Source: Actinostola sp. cb2023 | Lineage: Eukaryota > Cnidaria > Anthozoa > Actiniaria > Actinostolidae | NCBI GenBank assembly: GCA_033675265.1 | Contig: JAUJYZ010001170.1 | Span: forward strand, 333,501 to 397,500 | Length of the DNA: 64,000 nt | Reading direction: 5' to 3' | Part shown: piece by piece, positions 33,164 through 45,118 of the stretch | How positions within the stretch are numbered: the stretch's first letter is position 1 | Layout: the number at the start of each line of letters is the position of its first letter | The notes under the pieces: generated by a model | The model's database searches: none | Told to the model about the DNA's origin: nothing | The model's input: only the letters and a program-made list of their open reading frames with translations | Program-made: the position numbers and the translations under genes

Positions 33164-36100
33164 CACGCACGGTGAGTGCATCATCGCGTGTCCGGCCGAG
33201 ATTTTTCTTAGAAATTCAAAGCCAAAAAGCTGGATAACAAACTCAACAAACTAGAGAAATCATTTTGTAAACTTATTTCATTGCAAATATGCATCAGTTC
33301 ATCATGAATTCAGGGACAAAATCATTGGGATAAAATACAAAGTTTGTTGCAAGTAAACCTATGTTCGACTCAGACGACTCCGTCTACACTAAAACGCTAG
33401 CTAACCTGTGTTTTCCTATTCAGGTTTCTGGTAATGAGCTGATTGTTTTCGATTCCATTGAGGATATAGAACAATATAAAAACGATGCGTTTTCAAGCGA
33501 TGCGTTTTCAAACGAAAACGGAGTAGTGTGCGACGGGGCCTCATACTTTGTACCAAAGTAAACAAAAATTAAATAACATCAATGAAATTGAGCAAAATAA
33601 ATAAATATATGAACGAATGAACGTATGATGACGTTCTTGACATACGTTTATAAATGGCTTCCAGTTAATTAATCGTCCAAAGTTCTCAAAACACTTGAAT
33701 GTTACATCAATGGCTTGAAGTTTCCTCGCCAGCTTTGTCGAAGTTAACTGGTCGTGAATAAATGCGCAGTTGATTGTTCAATGTTCGATGCCGTGAGTTA
33801 AGTCACAACAATGACCCATCAAACAGGCCATCAAGATAAGCGATTACAGCGCTAGGCCTAATAACTCTAGCAGGAGATAAAAGCGGTAGGCGAGGGCCAA
33901 ATGGCGATGAGCGACGCGCTACGAGAGAGCTCTTGTTAGCCTGTTGATCGAGCACGCTTTGGTTCAAACTTGTAAACTCACCTAACCACAATAATAGTCT
34001 AGAATTTGGGTTTTTCGTTTGAAGAAGTTTCAAGAGTCCAGTGTAATTATGCCAGTGGCTGAATATAAATCATTAAAAAGTCTGCCACAATTAGGTCTAA
34101 GTTAACAGTGCCTGGGGCAAAAAGCGGATTTTGCGACACCTTTTAAATATGCTTTTCTGACGTGAATTGAATCAGACATTTTTTATCTCTTATGTGCCTA
34201 GAGACAAGATCATATATTACAACTGTTTTACAAAACAGCAACAAATTGTATGACAAAAACGACTATTTTCTCTTGTTCATTATCAGTAACAATCCTCCAG
34301 TCCCGATCGTGGTCTTCAATTATCCTTTTGTGGTTAAATATAAATACTCTTCTGTTTATCAAGATAATTCCTTAATCTGTGTAGTCAAATTTTCCTTTTT
34401 TAGATCGCTCATTTTTGTGTCTCATTTTTGTGTTATCACTGTCTCGTTACTTGGCTAAAAACGACAAAAAAGTTTACTCCTAATTAATTATTACTCGCCG
34501 AGAAACCGAGAGTATACAAGCTAAGTACTGATCTAGCTCTTGGTCTATCGCAAGCGCTATTGAAAATCACACAAACAGCGTTTTATTTTTACCTCCCTTC
34601 GTCATGACTATCAACTCTAAAAAGTCTACAAAGAGAATATATGATTATTTTTTATTATTAAATATACTGTTTTGACTTTGTTTCATCTACGCATTATTAG
34701 CACTATTTATAGGCCCGCGTAATGCAGTTCAGTCTGATGTCCTCTGATGTAGTGAATCAGTGTTTTAGCATCTGCGTACGTAATTCGCCACAAATCGAAT
34801 TTTCTTCTTCGTCATGATCTGCATGTCATATATCCCTTGTACGTTGTCGCCTTTTTGATGTGTTATTTAATTTTTAATTTCTAGCCAGTTTTCAGCTGCT
34901 CGGAGTAATTTTGGATCTACTGGTGAAAATTTACATCTGAGAGCTGGAAGAAATGTTTTCTCATAGACAATTATTTATATAGCGCTAAACATATCAAACT
35001 TATGTTATACAAAAGGTCATTGTTTCACATATGCAGATGAGGTGAGTCTTGTTTAGGCGAAAAACAGCATGATTTTGATACATTTTTGCTTTTTACTGCA
35101 TTGTTAAAATACAAATCAAAAACCTACCAACGGAATATAAAAGACGAATATGTAAGGAATGAATAAGCTGGCAACTCAAGCACAAATAAAGAGGTTTGAA
35201 GGTGGCATTTCCGTTTCTTCAAAGTCAATCGAACTGAAATCTCTGAAGAGATATAGGAGAGCGTGACATACGCTGCACACAAAATCCCTCTGAATTCTTT
35301 GGGAATTGTGTCAATCAAAAACCTACCGCCGGATTCTAATGCTCTGTAATTGTACGCGCATTTTGATATAAAATACATGTATATTAAACTTAATTAAGCG
35401 GTGGCAAAATGAAATCTAAAACTCTTTGTTTGGTAATTGTGAACATCATATTGGTGCTCTGTATCGCGGTCTGTATGTAGAAGCTACATAGGCCGGCGAA
35501 TTCGCAAATAAATTATGGCTCGGAAAGGACGTTTTTTGAAGGCAATTTCCAATATTTACACGCACGAGATCAATAAGTTAGTTCGAATTTGTGATATATT
35601 TTCCCGTTGAGGAAACATATGCAGCTTTTCCATCCTCTCTTATATTTTAGCTACCTGATTTACACATTGTCAAAGGAAAAATATGAATCCAGTCACGTAC
35701 GAATCTGCTTTATTTAGCGGTCATAGTGAACAAATTGCTGGATCAATCGGGCCTCACGTGCATTAGTAAACAAAGCATTAACAAAAAACGTTGTCCGCGT
35801 GATACTGGATCCAAACAGGAGCAAATGTTCAATGATGCAGGACATAAGTTTGATATGTAATACAACTGACTCCAAACAGGAGCCCATTAATGGGCTCCTG
35901 CTCCAAAGTGCTTTGCAAAAAAATGTCAACAAAAATATCGCTAAAAATACATGTTTAAAATATTAGAAAAGACGACGTGCAATAAAATGGAATTAAGATT
36001 AAAAAAATAAAAATAAATAAATAAAACCAAATAAAAATATTACGATTTATAAAATAAATTGTAAACGCAAAAATAAACGCAAAATAGTTTTTACTACATA

Positions 36101-36470
36101 ATACAAGACAACACCATAACATACCCATAAAATGTGGGTTGGCTTTTGACTGACGAGTAAGCAGGCTTAGCATACCTACGTATAAGTGCTGTCACATGCC
36201 TTCTTCCGTCAGTGATCCAGCTTTGTGACGATATAAACTCATCAGATTGAGTAAACTTTCATATGTTGTATAAGGCTTAAGGCTTCCGCTTTGAAGTATT
36301 ACTGACTACAACGTTATTGAATATTTCTATCAATGTTAATAGAAAGATAACAGTAAACAAGAACGCAAATATACTCGATGCGGAAAAAACTGCGAGACTT
36401 CAGCACCGTTTCAGAATAAACTATATGTTTTCTGTGTATTTTCTTTCCTTTTTTTTTTCTTCTTTAATTC
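33164..36470. other. Intergenic stretch without supported genes
   Basis: AT-rich sequence without recognised homology. It contains a perfect 24-bp palindrome CAGGAGCCCATT/AATGGGCTCCTG at 35876-35899 and a repeated AATCAAAAACCTACC at about 35115 and 35313. A 66-codon frame at 33361-33561 is too weak to call. Confidence 0.6.
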
Positions 36471-36472
36471 TT

Positions 36473-36521
<49 letters not shown>

Positions 36522-36550
36522 CATTTTTTCTTTCAGTTTCTTTCTTTCTC
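36471..36550. repeat. (CT)n/(CTTT)n microsatellite
   Basis: A pyrimidine tract of TTTC and TC repeats. Confidence 0.9.
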
Positions 36551-36789
36551 GTATAGCCAAAGAGTATCAGTGATGTACCATATTTGATCAGACTCGGAAA
36601 ATGAACGACTTCAAAATATCAAAAATTTCTCGTTTGGTGTCAGTGAAGCCGCGGCCTTGCGTGTTTACATCCGGTAGAGCGAACTGAAAAGATACACGAT
36701 AGAGTAATCCATTGTGCCGGATATCTACTGTGGGTTTCACTCCAAAGCATTTATTTATCGCTGCGAGGTATCGACTTTAACGAAAAACC

Positions 36790-37230
36790 ATGTCAACAGA
36801 CAGTTTATCGCTCAAATCGTTGGCATGCGATGCAGGCCGCTCCTCAGTCTGTAAGACAGCACGATTATTACGCTACAGCATGATGGCGGGGAATATACCT
36901 TTCATCGCTAAAACAGTTTCAAGGCCGCCCAAGCACAAAAAGCACGATTTCGCTGTGAAAACGAGCCTAAAGAAGCACAAACACAAGTGGCGAAGATCTA
37001 AATTGTTACATTTCTTACGTTTGCGCTTATTTTTGCCGTTAGTGAAGACATACCGCATCGATACGCCAGTATTCACGCCTAAGATATCGGGAATTAAACA
37101 GTCACGCACAACCACCCCTCTGAAAAGTCTGGGTTTTTCTACAGTAGCGACGCATGTGCACAAGCGATTTCAAGCACAACTTGAGAAAACGGGACGAAGC
37201 AAGAATAAGCGCAAACACTCAAGAAAATAA
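36790..37230 (+). CDS. Possible small basic single-exon protein, function unknown
   Basis: A 146-codon open frame starting in a fair context (AAAACCATGTC). I do not recognise it. The product is strongly basic, with Lys/Arg/His clusters at about 45-71 (RPPKHKKH, KKHKHKWRRSK) and a basic tail RSKNKRKHSRK, which would suit nuclear or nucleolar localisation if translated. A hydrophobic patch LLHFLRLRLFLPL lies at 72-84. An AATAAA at 37316-37321, about 86 bp after the stop, supports a short intronless transcript. There are no repeats inside. It could equally be a chance frame or a terminal exon; codon statistics could not be run. Confidence 0.35.
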   Translation: MSTDSLSLKSLACDAGRSSVCKTARLLRYSMMAGNIPFIAKTVSRPPKHKKHDFAVKTSLKKHKHKWRRSKLLHFLRLRLFLPLVKTYRIDTPVFTPKISGIKQSRTTTPLKSLGFSTVATHVHKRFQAQLEKTGRSKNKRKHSRK

Positions 37231-37648
37231 TCCTTATCATTGCGCCATGCCCATTTTCACAGCAAGAGTTTCCTTTCGTTGCTAATGAACGCCAGGCTTG
37301 TGAGCCCCATAAACCAATAAACACGAAAATATACAGCCTAGCGTAGTAGTCGTGCAAGGTTTCGCGCAGCTGTCTTAGAGGGCACGACCGACTCCATCCT
37401 TATAAGACTGCGATTATAATCACGCTATTACACTTAGTCAAACACTCAGCGCGTATCTCTGAATAACTAGAATGGTAATACAAACTCGTTCTCAAAATAT
37501 ATATAATCAGCATCATTGATATAGCCACTTCTTAGTTCAATAATAGCTGCTCGCGTGAGTGATTGGTTTCCGTGTCTGTCAGTACCCGATTTACCCGATG
37601 TGGTCTATCAGTCCTAAGAGACTAGGCATTAGGCAGCTGTTTCCGCAA

Positions 37649-37953
37649 CTAGATCATAGGCAGCCCAACCATTGCTTTTGAGGCTTCTAAATAATCAAGT
37701 AAGATGATATTTGCGTCTTTTCTGTGGTAGAGCGCGGCGCAATACGTATTATGTTGGGTTCCCCGGCTGGCGCGTCCCGCAGGACGTGCTTCTTGCGGGA
37801 CACACACAGGGATCCCAACATAGGACGTTACTCAGCACAGGGAGCCCGACATAGCGCGCGCTCTACCACAAGAAACCCATAAAAAGACACAAATACCATT
37901 TTATTTCATTATTTAGTAGCTTCAAAAGCAATGGTTGGGCTGCCTATGACTAG
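37649..37953. mobile_element. Foldback element with CATAGGCAGCCCAACCATTG ends
   Basis: The left CTAGATCATAGGCAGCCCAA is mirrored by TTGGGCTGCCTATGACTAG. The arms continue inward through AGTCTTTT-like sequence to inner GTAGAGCGCG/CGCGCTCTAC. The interior is GC-rich with short inverted repeats. Confidence 0.75.
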
Positions 37954-39510
37954 ATGTGGTCTTATTGCACTAGGATGGGGATAATGGGGAGGAAGGGGGG
38001 ATAATCATCTTCTCTTGCAGCTAGCAGCTGACTTCAATACGAATTAAGGACGTAAGTCGATGTCGAAGGCAGGCGCACTATGCTCACCATACGATCGACC
38101 CAATGTCTGGCCACGGAGCATATCTCCGCGTACCATGTAGCGCGCTAGTCAGTATCGACTTGGTGGTGTTTACACTTGAGCGCTTTATCAAGGTTAACCG
38201 CTCAAGAAACAACTGAGTTTTCTCAATTGTACTCTTGGTAACGATAGAAAACAATCCACCAGATTATAACTCCTCAGCTTGCTAATAACCATATATCTAT
38301 TCCCAAATCAATTTTCTCTATTTTTTTTTCTGTTTAGGGCTGTTCAAACCACAATTTCGTAGCCTATTTGAGGCACTTTGTAGACTTTTCAACAAACCGT
38401 CCGCCATTTTGTTTTTGCACTTGCAAATATTTTGATTTTGATGACAATTTTCAAATGCACTGCAATTTCACGAAATTTCAGTACATTTTATAATAATAAT
38501 AATAATAATAATATGCCGGTTCTTATATAGCGCATTTCACATTGTCTCAATGCGCTTTGCAACCGATGGAGGACTTTTTCGGGCTGCATTTGAAAAGAAT
38601 GGATCGCTGTCAGCCAATCACAGAACTGAAATTATTTTAAATATAATGTAAATGTTGTCTGTAAATCGCCCAGAGTGCGATGTATTTTGTTGTTTTTTGT
38701 TGATATCCAATAAAAACACAAACCGAAGGATGAACAATTTGTTGTGAGTGCCCACTCTTATTTTGAGATCTCAGTATATGGTTGATTCAGTAATAACAAT
38801 TTACTTTCCTTAATTAATTGAGTCATTAAAAATTATATCAGGTATATTTGTAGTCGATGAAAAGAGAGATTCTCATAACCTAACTGACGACAAAATAAGC
38901 CAATCAAATTCACATTTGCTTACAAAAAAGCGGGAAAACCACGGACGCGTCGCGCCTGCCGATATATATGACGTCATTGCTCAAACACAAAATGAAAAAT
39001 ATATCAATCATGAAGTAGTTACCTTGCATACAAGCTTGCCGACTGGTAAGAAATTAACCTTTTTGCCCGAGGCAAAGTTAAACAAAACATTGATCACCAC
39101 CGCTTTGTTGACTCCATTTGATAGCCGGTTCTAGCTCTGTCAAAACGATAAGTTTGTGAAGATTTGCATCTATTAACAGCGATAGTCAAGAGAACCGACT
39201 CTGAAGAGAAAAGCTGAATTGAGATTTGAGAAGGTAAATGATGACTGATTGACGAACATTTTTCTGTTGAGTGTACATAAGATTCTTGGTACATTTGCAC
39301 AATTTCGAGCTATGACACTGACTACGAGTAGCTATAGTAAAGAAGAAAATGTTGAAAACAAAGCAACTCCGATGCAGTAATTCAACCCGCTAAAACTTAC
39401 TGACTTTATATTGCAGCGAAATATTTTTTCTCGGAATGACATTTGAACCAATCACAGCACCAACACTCAAAGAGAACATAAATAAACTAAGTGACTGTTA
39501 TCTTGTAAAT
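37954..39510. other. Intergenic stretch with a LINE/SINE-type tail at about 38490-38570
   Basis: No supported gene. The (ATA)n tract followed by a segment reading, on the minus strand, GCGCTATATAAGAACCGGC preceded by AAAGCGCATTGAGACAATG matches the 3' tail type seen at 43150-43218, in reverse orientation. A 72-codon frame at 38916-39134 is not called. Confidence 0.55.
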
Positions 39511-39640
39511 ATGTGTTCTATACAAAAATGATGCACGCCTGCTCAGCTCTTGAAATGCTAGCAAGTGGATACACGAGCGTGCAAGTGTATTCAGCTGCAT
39601 TTCAAGAGCTCAGAAGTGCATCATTTTTGTATAGAACATA
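39511..39640. mobile_element. Foldback MITE with ATGTTCTATACAAAAATGAT-like ends
   Basis: The left GTTCTATACAAAAATGATGC is mirrored by GCATCATTTTTGTATAGAAC. The inner arms contain CAGCTCTTGAAATGC and its complement. Confidence 0.8.
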
Positions 39641-40239
39641 GAAAGCCATCTTCTATTTATTTTATAATATAAAAAGTCGAAAATTATAGAGTAATTCACT
39701 GGAAAAGACCAACATTCTGGTTCGAGGTAATTCATATTCAACATGAGTTTATGTAAATTAGATAATGACATTCCAGAGTGCAGCGCGCGCACTTCAACTA
39801 AAATTTTAACAGAATCCTCAACTTCCTTGCCATTTTGTTCACCATTCTTCATAAAGCCATTTACAAGCACGTTGCCATTATTTTCCTCGACAAATTACAT
39901 AGCCTTTATCGGTTATCCTCGTAAAATGGACTGTTTGGAAAGTAGTTTGAGATTACTCCATGGAAAGTGCGTTACCATGGTGTAATGTTTTTATTTCATG
40001 CTTACTGAGATTATAAAGCGATGTCTCGGCATTGCCGTCAAACGCGCACGAAATTAAAATTGTATTAAACCATCAAAGTGCTCGGCAAGACTCCAGAAAA
40101 GTTTATTTGAATCGACGAGCAAAATATTTGTGAATCTTTAGTTCAGAGAAAAATATGAACTTCAAAGTAAAAATTGGATCACACTTTGATCATAGACAAC
40201 AACATTCAAATAAAATGAATTTCATAACGTTCTGCTTTT

Positions 40240-40245
40240 TTTATT
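40240..40245 (-). promoter_or_regulatory. AATAAA signal downstream of the 96-codon frame
   Basis: On the minus strand AATAAA lies 43 bp after the stop of the small frame at 40288-40578. A second AATAAA overlaps the stop codon. Confidence 0.4.
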
Positions 40246-40287
40246 CATAGCTCTTTGTCGGCTTTACAGGAACAAATAAAATTTATT

Positions 40288-40578
40288 TCAATGGAGACAA
40301 AACTTTCTCTCAATTATATTTTTAGCGAGGTACTTGGCGTGTAGTTTTGACGCTGTAATGTTTGTCCCGGAAACTACTGGTTCGTATTCTTGCCCATATT
40401 TTCTTCTTATAGATTGAATACTGTAATTAAACTTATCGATGATCTCGTTAACGGAGCCGTCAAAAAGAGCAAACCCTGGCAAATCTTCCTCCATGTTGAC
40501 AGAAAAGCCGGCGCAGTTCGGTGGGACGTATTTTGCGTACCGGACTTTTTTCACTAGTGGATTTTCATCGTTCGTCAT
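40288..40578 (-). CDS. Possible small single-exon protein (96 aa), function unknown, start amplified in adjacent array
   Basis: The product begins MTNDENPLVKKVRYAKYVPP and ends IIERKFCLH. Composition is balanced, unlike the surrounding AT-rich chance frames, and AATAAA follows 43 bp after the stop. I recognise no domain; it has no signal peptide or membrane helix, and NMEEDLPGF and RRKYGQEYEP are its most protein-like stretches. The first eleven codons and the sequence just upstream, with a CCAAT on the coding strand, are the unit of a 52-bp minisatellite stretching 2 kb upstream. It could be a real lineage-specific gene or an exon of a larger one; I cannot exclude chance. Confidence 0.4.
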   Translation of the reverse strand: MTNDENPLVKKVRYAKYVPPNCAGFSVNMEEDLPGFALFDGSVNEIIDKFNYSIQSIRRKYGQEYEPVVSGTNITASKLHAKYLAKNIIERKFCLH

Positions 40579-42608
40579 TCTGATTGGACGTACGATGTTT
40601 TTTCACTAGTGGATTTTCATCGTTCGCCATTCTGATTGGACGTACGATGTTTTTTCACTAGTGAATTTTCATCGTTCGCCATTCTGATTGAACGTACGAT
40701 GTTTTTTCACTAGTGGATTTTCATCGTTCGCCATTCTGATTGGACGTACGATGTTCTTTCACTAGTGGATTTTCATCGTTCGTCATTCTGATTGGACGTA
40801 CGATGTTTTTTTCACTAGTGGATTTTCATCGTTCGTCATTCTGATTGGACGTACGATGTTCTTTCACTAGTGGATTTTCATCGTTCGTCATTCTGATTGG
40901 ACGTACGATGTTCTTTCACTAGTGGATTTTCATCGTTCGTCATTCTGATTGGACGTACGATGTTTTTTCACTAGTGGATTTTCATCGTTCGTCATTCTGA
41001 TTAGACGTACGATGTTTTTTCACTAGTGGATTTTCATCGTTCGCCATTCTGATTGGACGTACGATGTTCTTTCACTAGTGGATTTTCATCGTTCGCCATT
41101 CTGATTGAACGTACGATGTTTTTTCACTAGTGGATTTTCATCGTTCGCCATTCTGATTGGACGTACGATGTTTTTTCGCTAGTGGATTTTCATCGTTCGC
41201 CATTCTGATTGGACGTACGATGTTTTTTCGCTAGTGGATTTTCATCGTTCGTCATTCTGATTGGACGTACGATGTTCTTTCACTAGTGGATTTTCATCGT
41301 TCGCCATTCTGATTGGACGTACGATGTTCTTTCACTAGTGGATTTTCATCGTTCGCCATTCTGATTGGACGTACGATGTTTTTTCACTAGTGGATTTTCA
41401 TCGTTCGTCATTCTGATTGGACGTACGATGTTCTTTCACTAGTGGATTTTCATCGTTCGTCATTCTGATTGGACGTACGATGTTTTTTCACTAGTGGATT
41501 TTCATCGTTCGTCATTCTGATTGGACGTACGATGTTTTTTCACTAGTGGATTTTCATCGTTCGTCATTCTGATTGGACGTACGATGTTTTTTCACTAGTG
41601 GATTTTCATCGTTCGTCATTCTGATTGGACGTACGATGTTTTTTCACTAGTGGATTTTCATCGTTCGCCATTCTGATTGGACGTACGATGTTCTTTCACT
41701 AGTGGATTTTCATCGTTCGCCATTCTGATTGGACGTACGATGTTCTTTCACTAGTGGATTTTCATCGTTCGCCATTCTGATTGAACGTACGATGTTTTTT
41801 CACTAGTGGATTTTCATCGTTCGCCATTCTGATTGGACGTACGATGTTTTTTCGCTAGTGGATTTTCATCGTTCGCCATTCTGATTGGACGTACGATGTT
41901 TTTTCGCTAGTGGATTTTTTCATCGTTCGTCATTCTGATTGGACGTACGATGTTCTTTCACTAGTGGATTTTCATCGTTCGCCATTCTGATTGGACGTAC
42001 GATGTTCTTTCACTAGTGGATTTTCATCGTTCGCCATTCTGATTGGACGTACGATGTTCTTTCACTAGTGGATTTTCATCGTTCGTCATTCTGATTGGAC
42101 GTACGATGTTCTTTCACTAGTGGATTTTCATCGTTCGTCATTCTGATTGGACGTACGATGTTCTTTCACTAGTGGATTTTCATCGTTCGTCATTCTGATT
42201 GGACGTACGATGTTCTTTCACTAGTGGATTTTCATCGTTCGTCATTCTGATTGGACGTACGATGTTCTTTCACTAGTGGATTTTCATCGTTCGTCATTCT
42301 GATTGGACGTACGATGTTCTTTCACTAGTTAGTTTTCATCGTTCGCCATTCTGATTGGACGTACAATGTTCTTTCACTAGTGGATTTTCATCGTTCGCCA
42401 TTCTGATTGGACGTACGATGTTTTTTCACTAGTGGATTTTCATCGTTCGCCATTCTGATTGGATGTACGATGTTCTTTCACTAGTGGATTTTCATCGTTC
42501 GCCATTCTGATTGGACGTACGATGTTTTTTTCACTAGTGGATTTTCATCGTTCGCCATTCTGATTGGACGTACGATGTTCTTTCACTAGTTAGTTTTCAT
42601 CGTTCGCA
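40547..42608 (-). repeat. 52-bp minisatellite, about 40 units, each with CCAAT box and start codon
   Basis: On the minus strand each unit reads CATCGTACGTCCAATCAGA, then ATGGCGAACGATGAAAATCC, then ACTAGTGAAAAAA. The copy at the low-coordinate end is the start of the 96-codon frame. Units vary mainly at one start-proximal codon (ACG or GCG) and at AAAAAA versus AAAGAA. The far edge is two decayed units with CTAGTTAG. Since 52 is not a multiple of three, each unit's frame closes at TGA in the next unit after 21 codons. Confidence 0.95.
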
Positions 42609-42872
42609 TTTCTGATTGCCTGTTGAAATTTCTGTATCCGATTTCTAGGATTATTTGATATTGTTGTACTGCAAAATGCACTGTTTGCCGGAGAAATAGT
42701 TTCTCAGTTAAATCTACATATCCACGTTAAACTAAACACCATTTTATGACCTATAAAACACAGGTGAAGAATCCGTTTTTATTTTCAAATGTACTCAATG
42801 CTGCAAACAAATTTACCCTTGTTTTTAATATATAGAGGATATTACATGGGCCAAGCGACCATGTAATATTCT

Positions 42873-43021
42873 GTTTAATATATAATTATCGATGAAACAT
42901 TTTTTTAAAAATAATTTTTACTTTACGATATGATATCTTCACATGTTATCTTCACGTGTGAAGATATCAATTTTTCGAAGAAGAGAAAAATAGATATTTC
43001 ATCGATAATTATATATTAAAC
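42873..43021. mobile_element. Foldback MITE with TTTAATATATAATTATCGAT ends
   Basis: The left TTTAATATATAATTATCGATG is mirrored at the right by CATCGATAATTATATATTAAA. The inner hairpin is CTTCACATG/CACGTGTGAAG. Confidence 0.75.
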
Positions 43022-43149
43022 CGTGTATTTCAACAGTAGAATTATTGAAAACTATATGTCGAAAACAAGAATTTTAACTGTGCAAAATAGTCTTAATTTT
43101 CGTATATAATTAGTTTTTATTTAAGTATTTACACTTGTAACTTGATTAG

Positions 43150-43218
43150 ACTGTAAAGCGCCTCTGGACATATATGGAAGAGGCGCTATATAAGAAATAA
43201 ATATTATTATTATTAAAG
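43150..43218 (+). repeat. LINE/SINE-type 3' tail
   Basis: Reads CTGTAAAGCGCCTCTGGACA then GAGGCGCTATATAAGAAATA followed by (ATT)n. This tail form is widespread in retroposons of aquatic animals, as far as I recall. The body of the element upstream is not recognisable. Confidence 0.5.
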
Positions 43219-43249
43219 TATTTTTATTTTTATAATTTCGTACCATCCG

Positions 43250-43279
<30 letters not shown>
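43250..43279. repeat. Run of 30 A
   Basis: A homopolymer tract a short way downstream of the retroposon-like tail. Length may be inexact. Confidence 0.9.
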
Positions 43280-43280
<1 letters not shown>

Positions 43281-43555
43281 GAAAAATAACTGAAATCTTT
43301 ATTATTTTTCGGCATACCGTGTGTCGGGTTACTTGCAAGGCTTCCAACGGATGATTATTAATGACGAGATCCGATACACATCCCAGCCACGACTCATGTC
43401 CTTCCGAACTCATCCGTATTTAATTTTAATGTCTTTGTCTTTGACTCCTGTTTTGGCTTTTATTGTAAAAATCAATATCTTTCTGTAGTTTCGCTTTGAT
43501 TATATATGATATACTTAACTGTAGTTGCAACTTCAGTTCGTGGATTGGTAGCTAG

Positions 43556-43696
43556 TATAGAGCCGATTTCGTATGACTGTGAAAAACTTGCGGCACGGAC
43601 GTGCCGTGCCGTGACCGTGATGATTTAGGATTTCGAATGAATCCGTGCCGTGCCGTGCGCCGTGGTTTTTCACAGTCATACGAAATCTGCTCTATA
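43556..43696. mobile_element. Foldback MITE with TATAGAGC.GATTTCGTATGA ends
   Basis: The left TATAGAGCCGATTTCGTATG is mirrored by CATACGAAATCTGCTCTATA. The inner arms are rich in GTGCCGTGCCGTG. It is distantly like the AGTCGTTTTCGTATGAG family. Confidence 0.75.
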
Positions 43697-43804
43697 TAGA
43701 GGATATTACACGGCGGCGCGAAGATATGAATTTTATTTTCGAGTGGCAAAGAAAATAAAATTCATATCTTCAAACCGCCGTGTAATTTTCTTTTTATTAT
43801 ATAG
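43693..43804. mobile_element. Foldback MITE with TATAGAGGATATTACACGG ends
   Basis: The left GGATATTACACGGCGG is mirrored by CCGCCGTGTAATTTTC. The inner arms are AAGATATGAATTTTATTTTC and its complement. The motif GAGGATATTACA also occurs at about 42835. It abuts the previous element. Confidence 0.75.
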
Positions 43805-44689
43805 ACCAAAAAAAATTGACGAAAAATTATTTCTCTTTACTAAAAGTCATCGATATCCTCACTAGTGAGGATATGGCGTTGGACGAAACATTATCTTGAT
43901 CAGAGTCGCTAACATAACTCAAATAGCTATTTTTTGCTATCAGTAGGCTTGTATGTACTTTTGATTGTTACAACATTCACTGCTATAAACAACATTAAAA
44001 CCGACCTATTGTATCCTGTCTTTCATTTTCTGCCCTTTTCTTAGCTATTTTTTGCTATTTTAGGCTTGTGCACAACATTCACCGCTAAACAACATTAAAA
44101 CCGACCTATTGTATCCTGTCTTTCATGTTCTGCCCTTTTCTTTGCCTCTTGATAATATTGATAAAGTGTTATACCAGTTTATGCTAAGATAACATATGAG
44201 ATACTTTGCAACCATTAGTCTCTTTTAGTCTCAGTCTAGCTTTTATAATCGATAGCTGAGAATATTCCAGACGCCCGATTAATCTCACTTTATGAGCTAT
44301 CTCATTCAATGATTATCTCTACTGAATTACGATATCACATCGTAGATTAAATTGTTCATTATATACCTCCAAGCGAGTTACGATGTAATATCCTCTAAAT
44401 ACTTCAATAGATCTACCGCCGACACCGGGAGGAGAACGCTAATCGACCATGTTTTAATCACCACATCAACAGCTATTCTCAAAAACGTTTTCTATCGATC
44501 GAATATGTTTGATATTAAAAGAAGTGTCACGTGATGATAAACAAGTCGTTCCCAAATACGGCTACATCTTTTCAAAAATGAAACCGTATACGTAAAAATA
44601 ATTACAATGACTTCGTTACAAGCGATTTTATAATATATATTTTGTAGGTATACAACCTTTTTGAAAATGACTGTGCACTTGTATTTAAC

Positions 44690-44872
44690 AAATAGAACAG
44701 CTTCATCTGTGCTCCGTTCAGTTATAAAGCACGAAGGAAGTGACGAGAGCACGAGAGAAGTGTAGGGAGAAACACAAGCCGTAGGCGAGTGTTTCTCCTC
44801 ACTTCTCGAGTGCTATCGTTACTTCCTAAGTGCTTTATAACTGAACGGAGCACAGATGAAGCTGTTCTATTT
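44690..44872. mobile_element. Foldback MITE with AAATAGAACAGCTTCATCTG ends
   Basis: The arms are about 80 bp: AAATAGAACAGCTTCATCTG through GTTATAAAGCAC, mirrored to CAGATGAAGCTGTTCTATTT. Confidence 0.85.
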
Positions 44873-45118
44873 GCTTTATTATATAGAAACTATGAATTTA
44901 TGGCAAGACATTTGAGGATTCTGTTGTGTTTTTGAATACAATTTTAGCGAGTGAAGTGCGCGCGCTACTGACGCCAGTTACGCCATCGAGCGCGCGCTGG
45001 GTTTGTTTTCTTCATGCAGTATTTTGGTCTTTTTGAAAAATAGCGTCATCAAACCGTGCTCCGTTCTCTGATAAAGCACAGTTCTCGACCAATCAGAGCG
45101 CGCGTTTCAATGTGACTA

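Noticed and set aside
33361..33561. 66-codon frame starting MFDSDDSVYTKT
   Set aside because: No homology recognised. It contains a short internal repeat (GATGCGTTTTCAA) and may be part of a repeat; too weak to call.
38916..39134. 72-codon frame MLTKKRENHGRV
   Set aside because: No recognised domain and no supporting splice or poly(A) context; compatible with chance.
40547..42608. Possible CRISPR array because of regular spacing
   Set aside because: Units are contiguous and nearly identical with no variable spacers, and the genome is eukaryotic. The same applies to 20023-22020 and 50110-50842.
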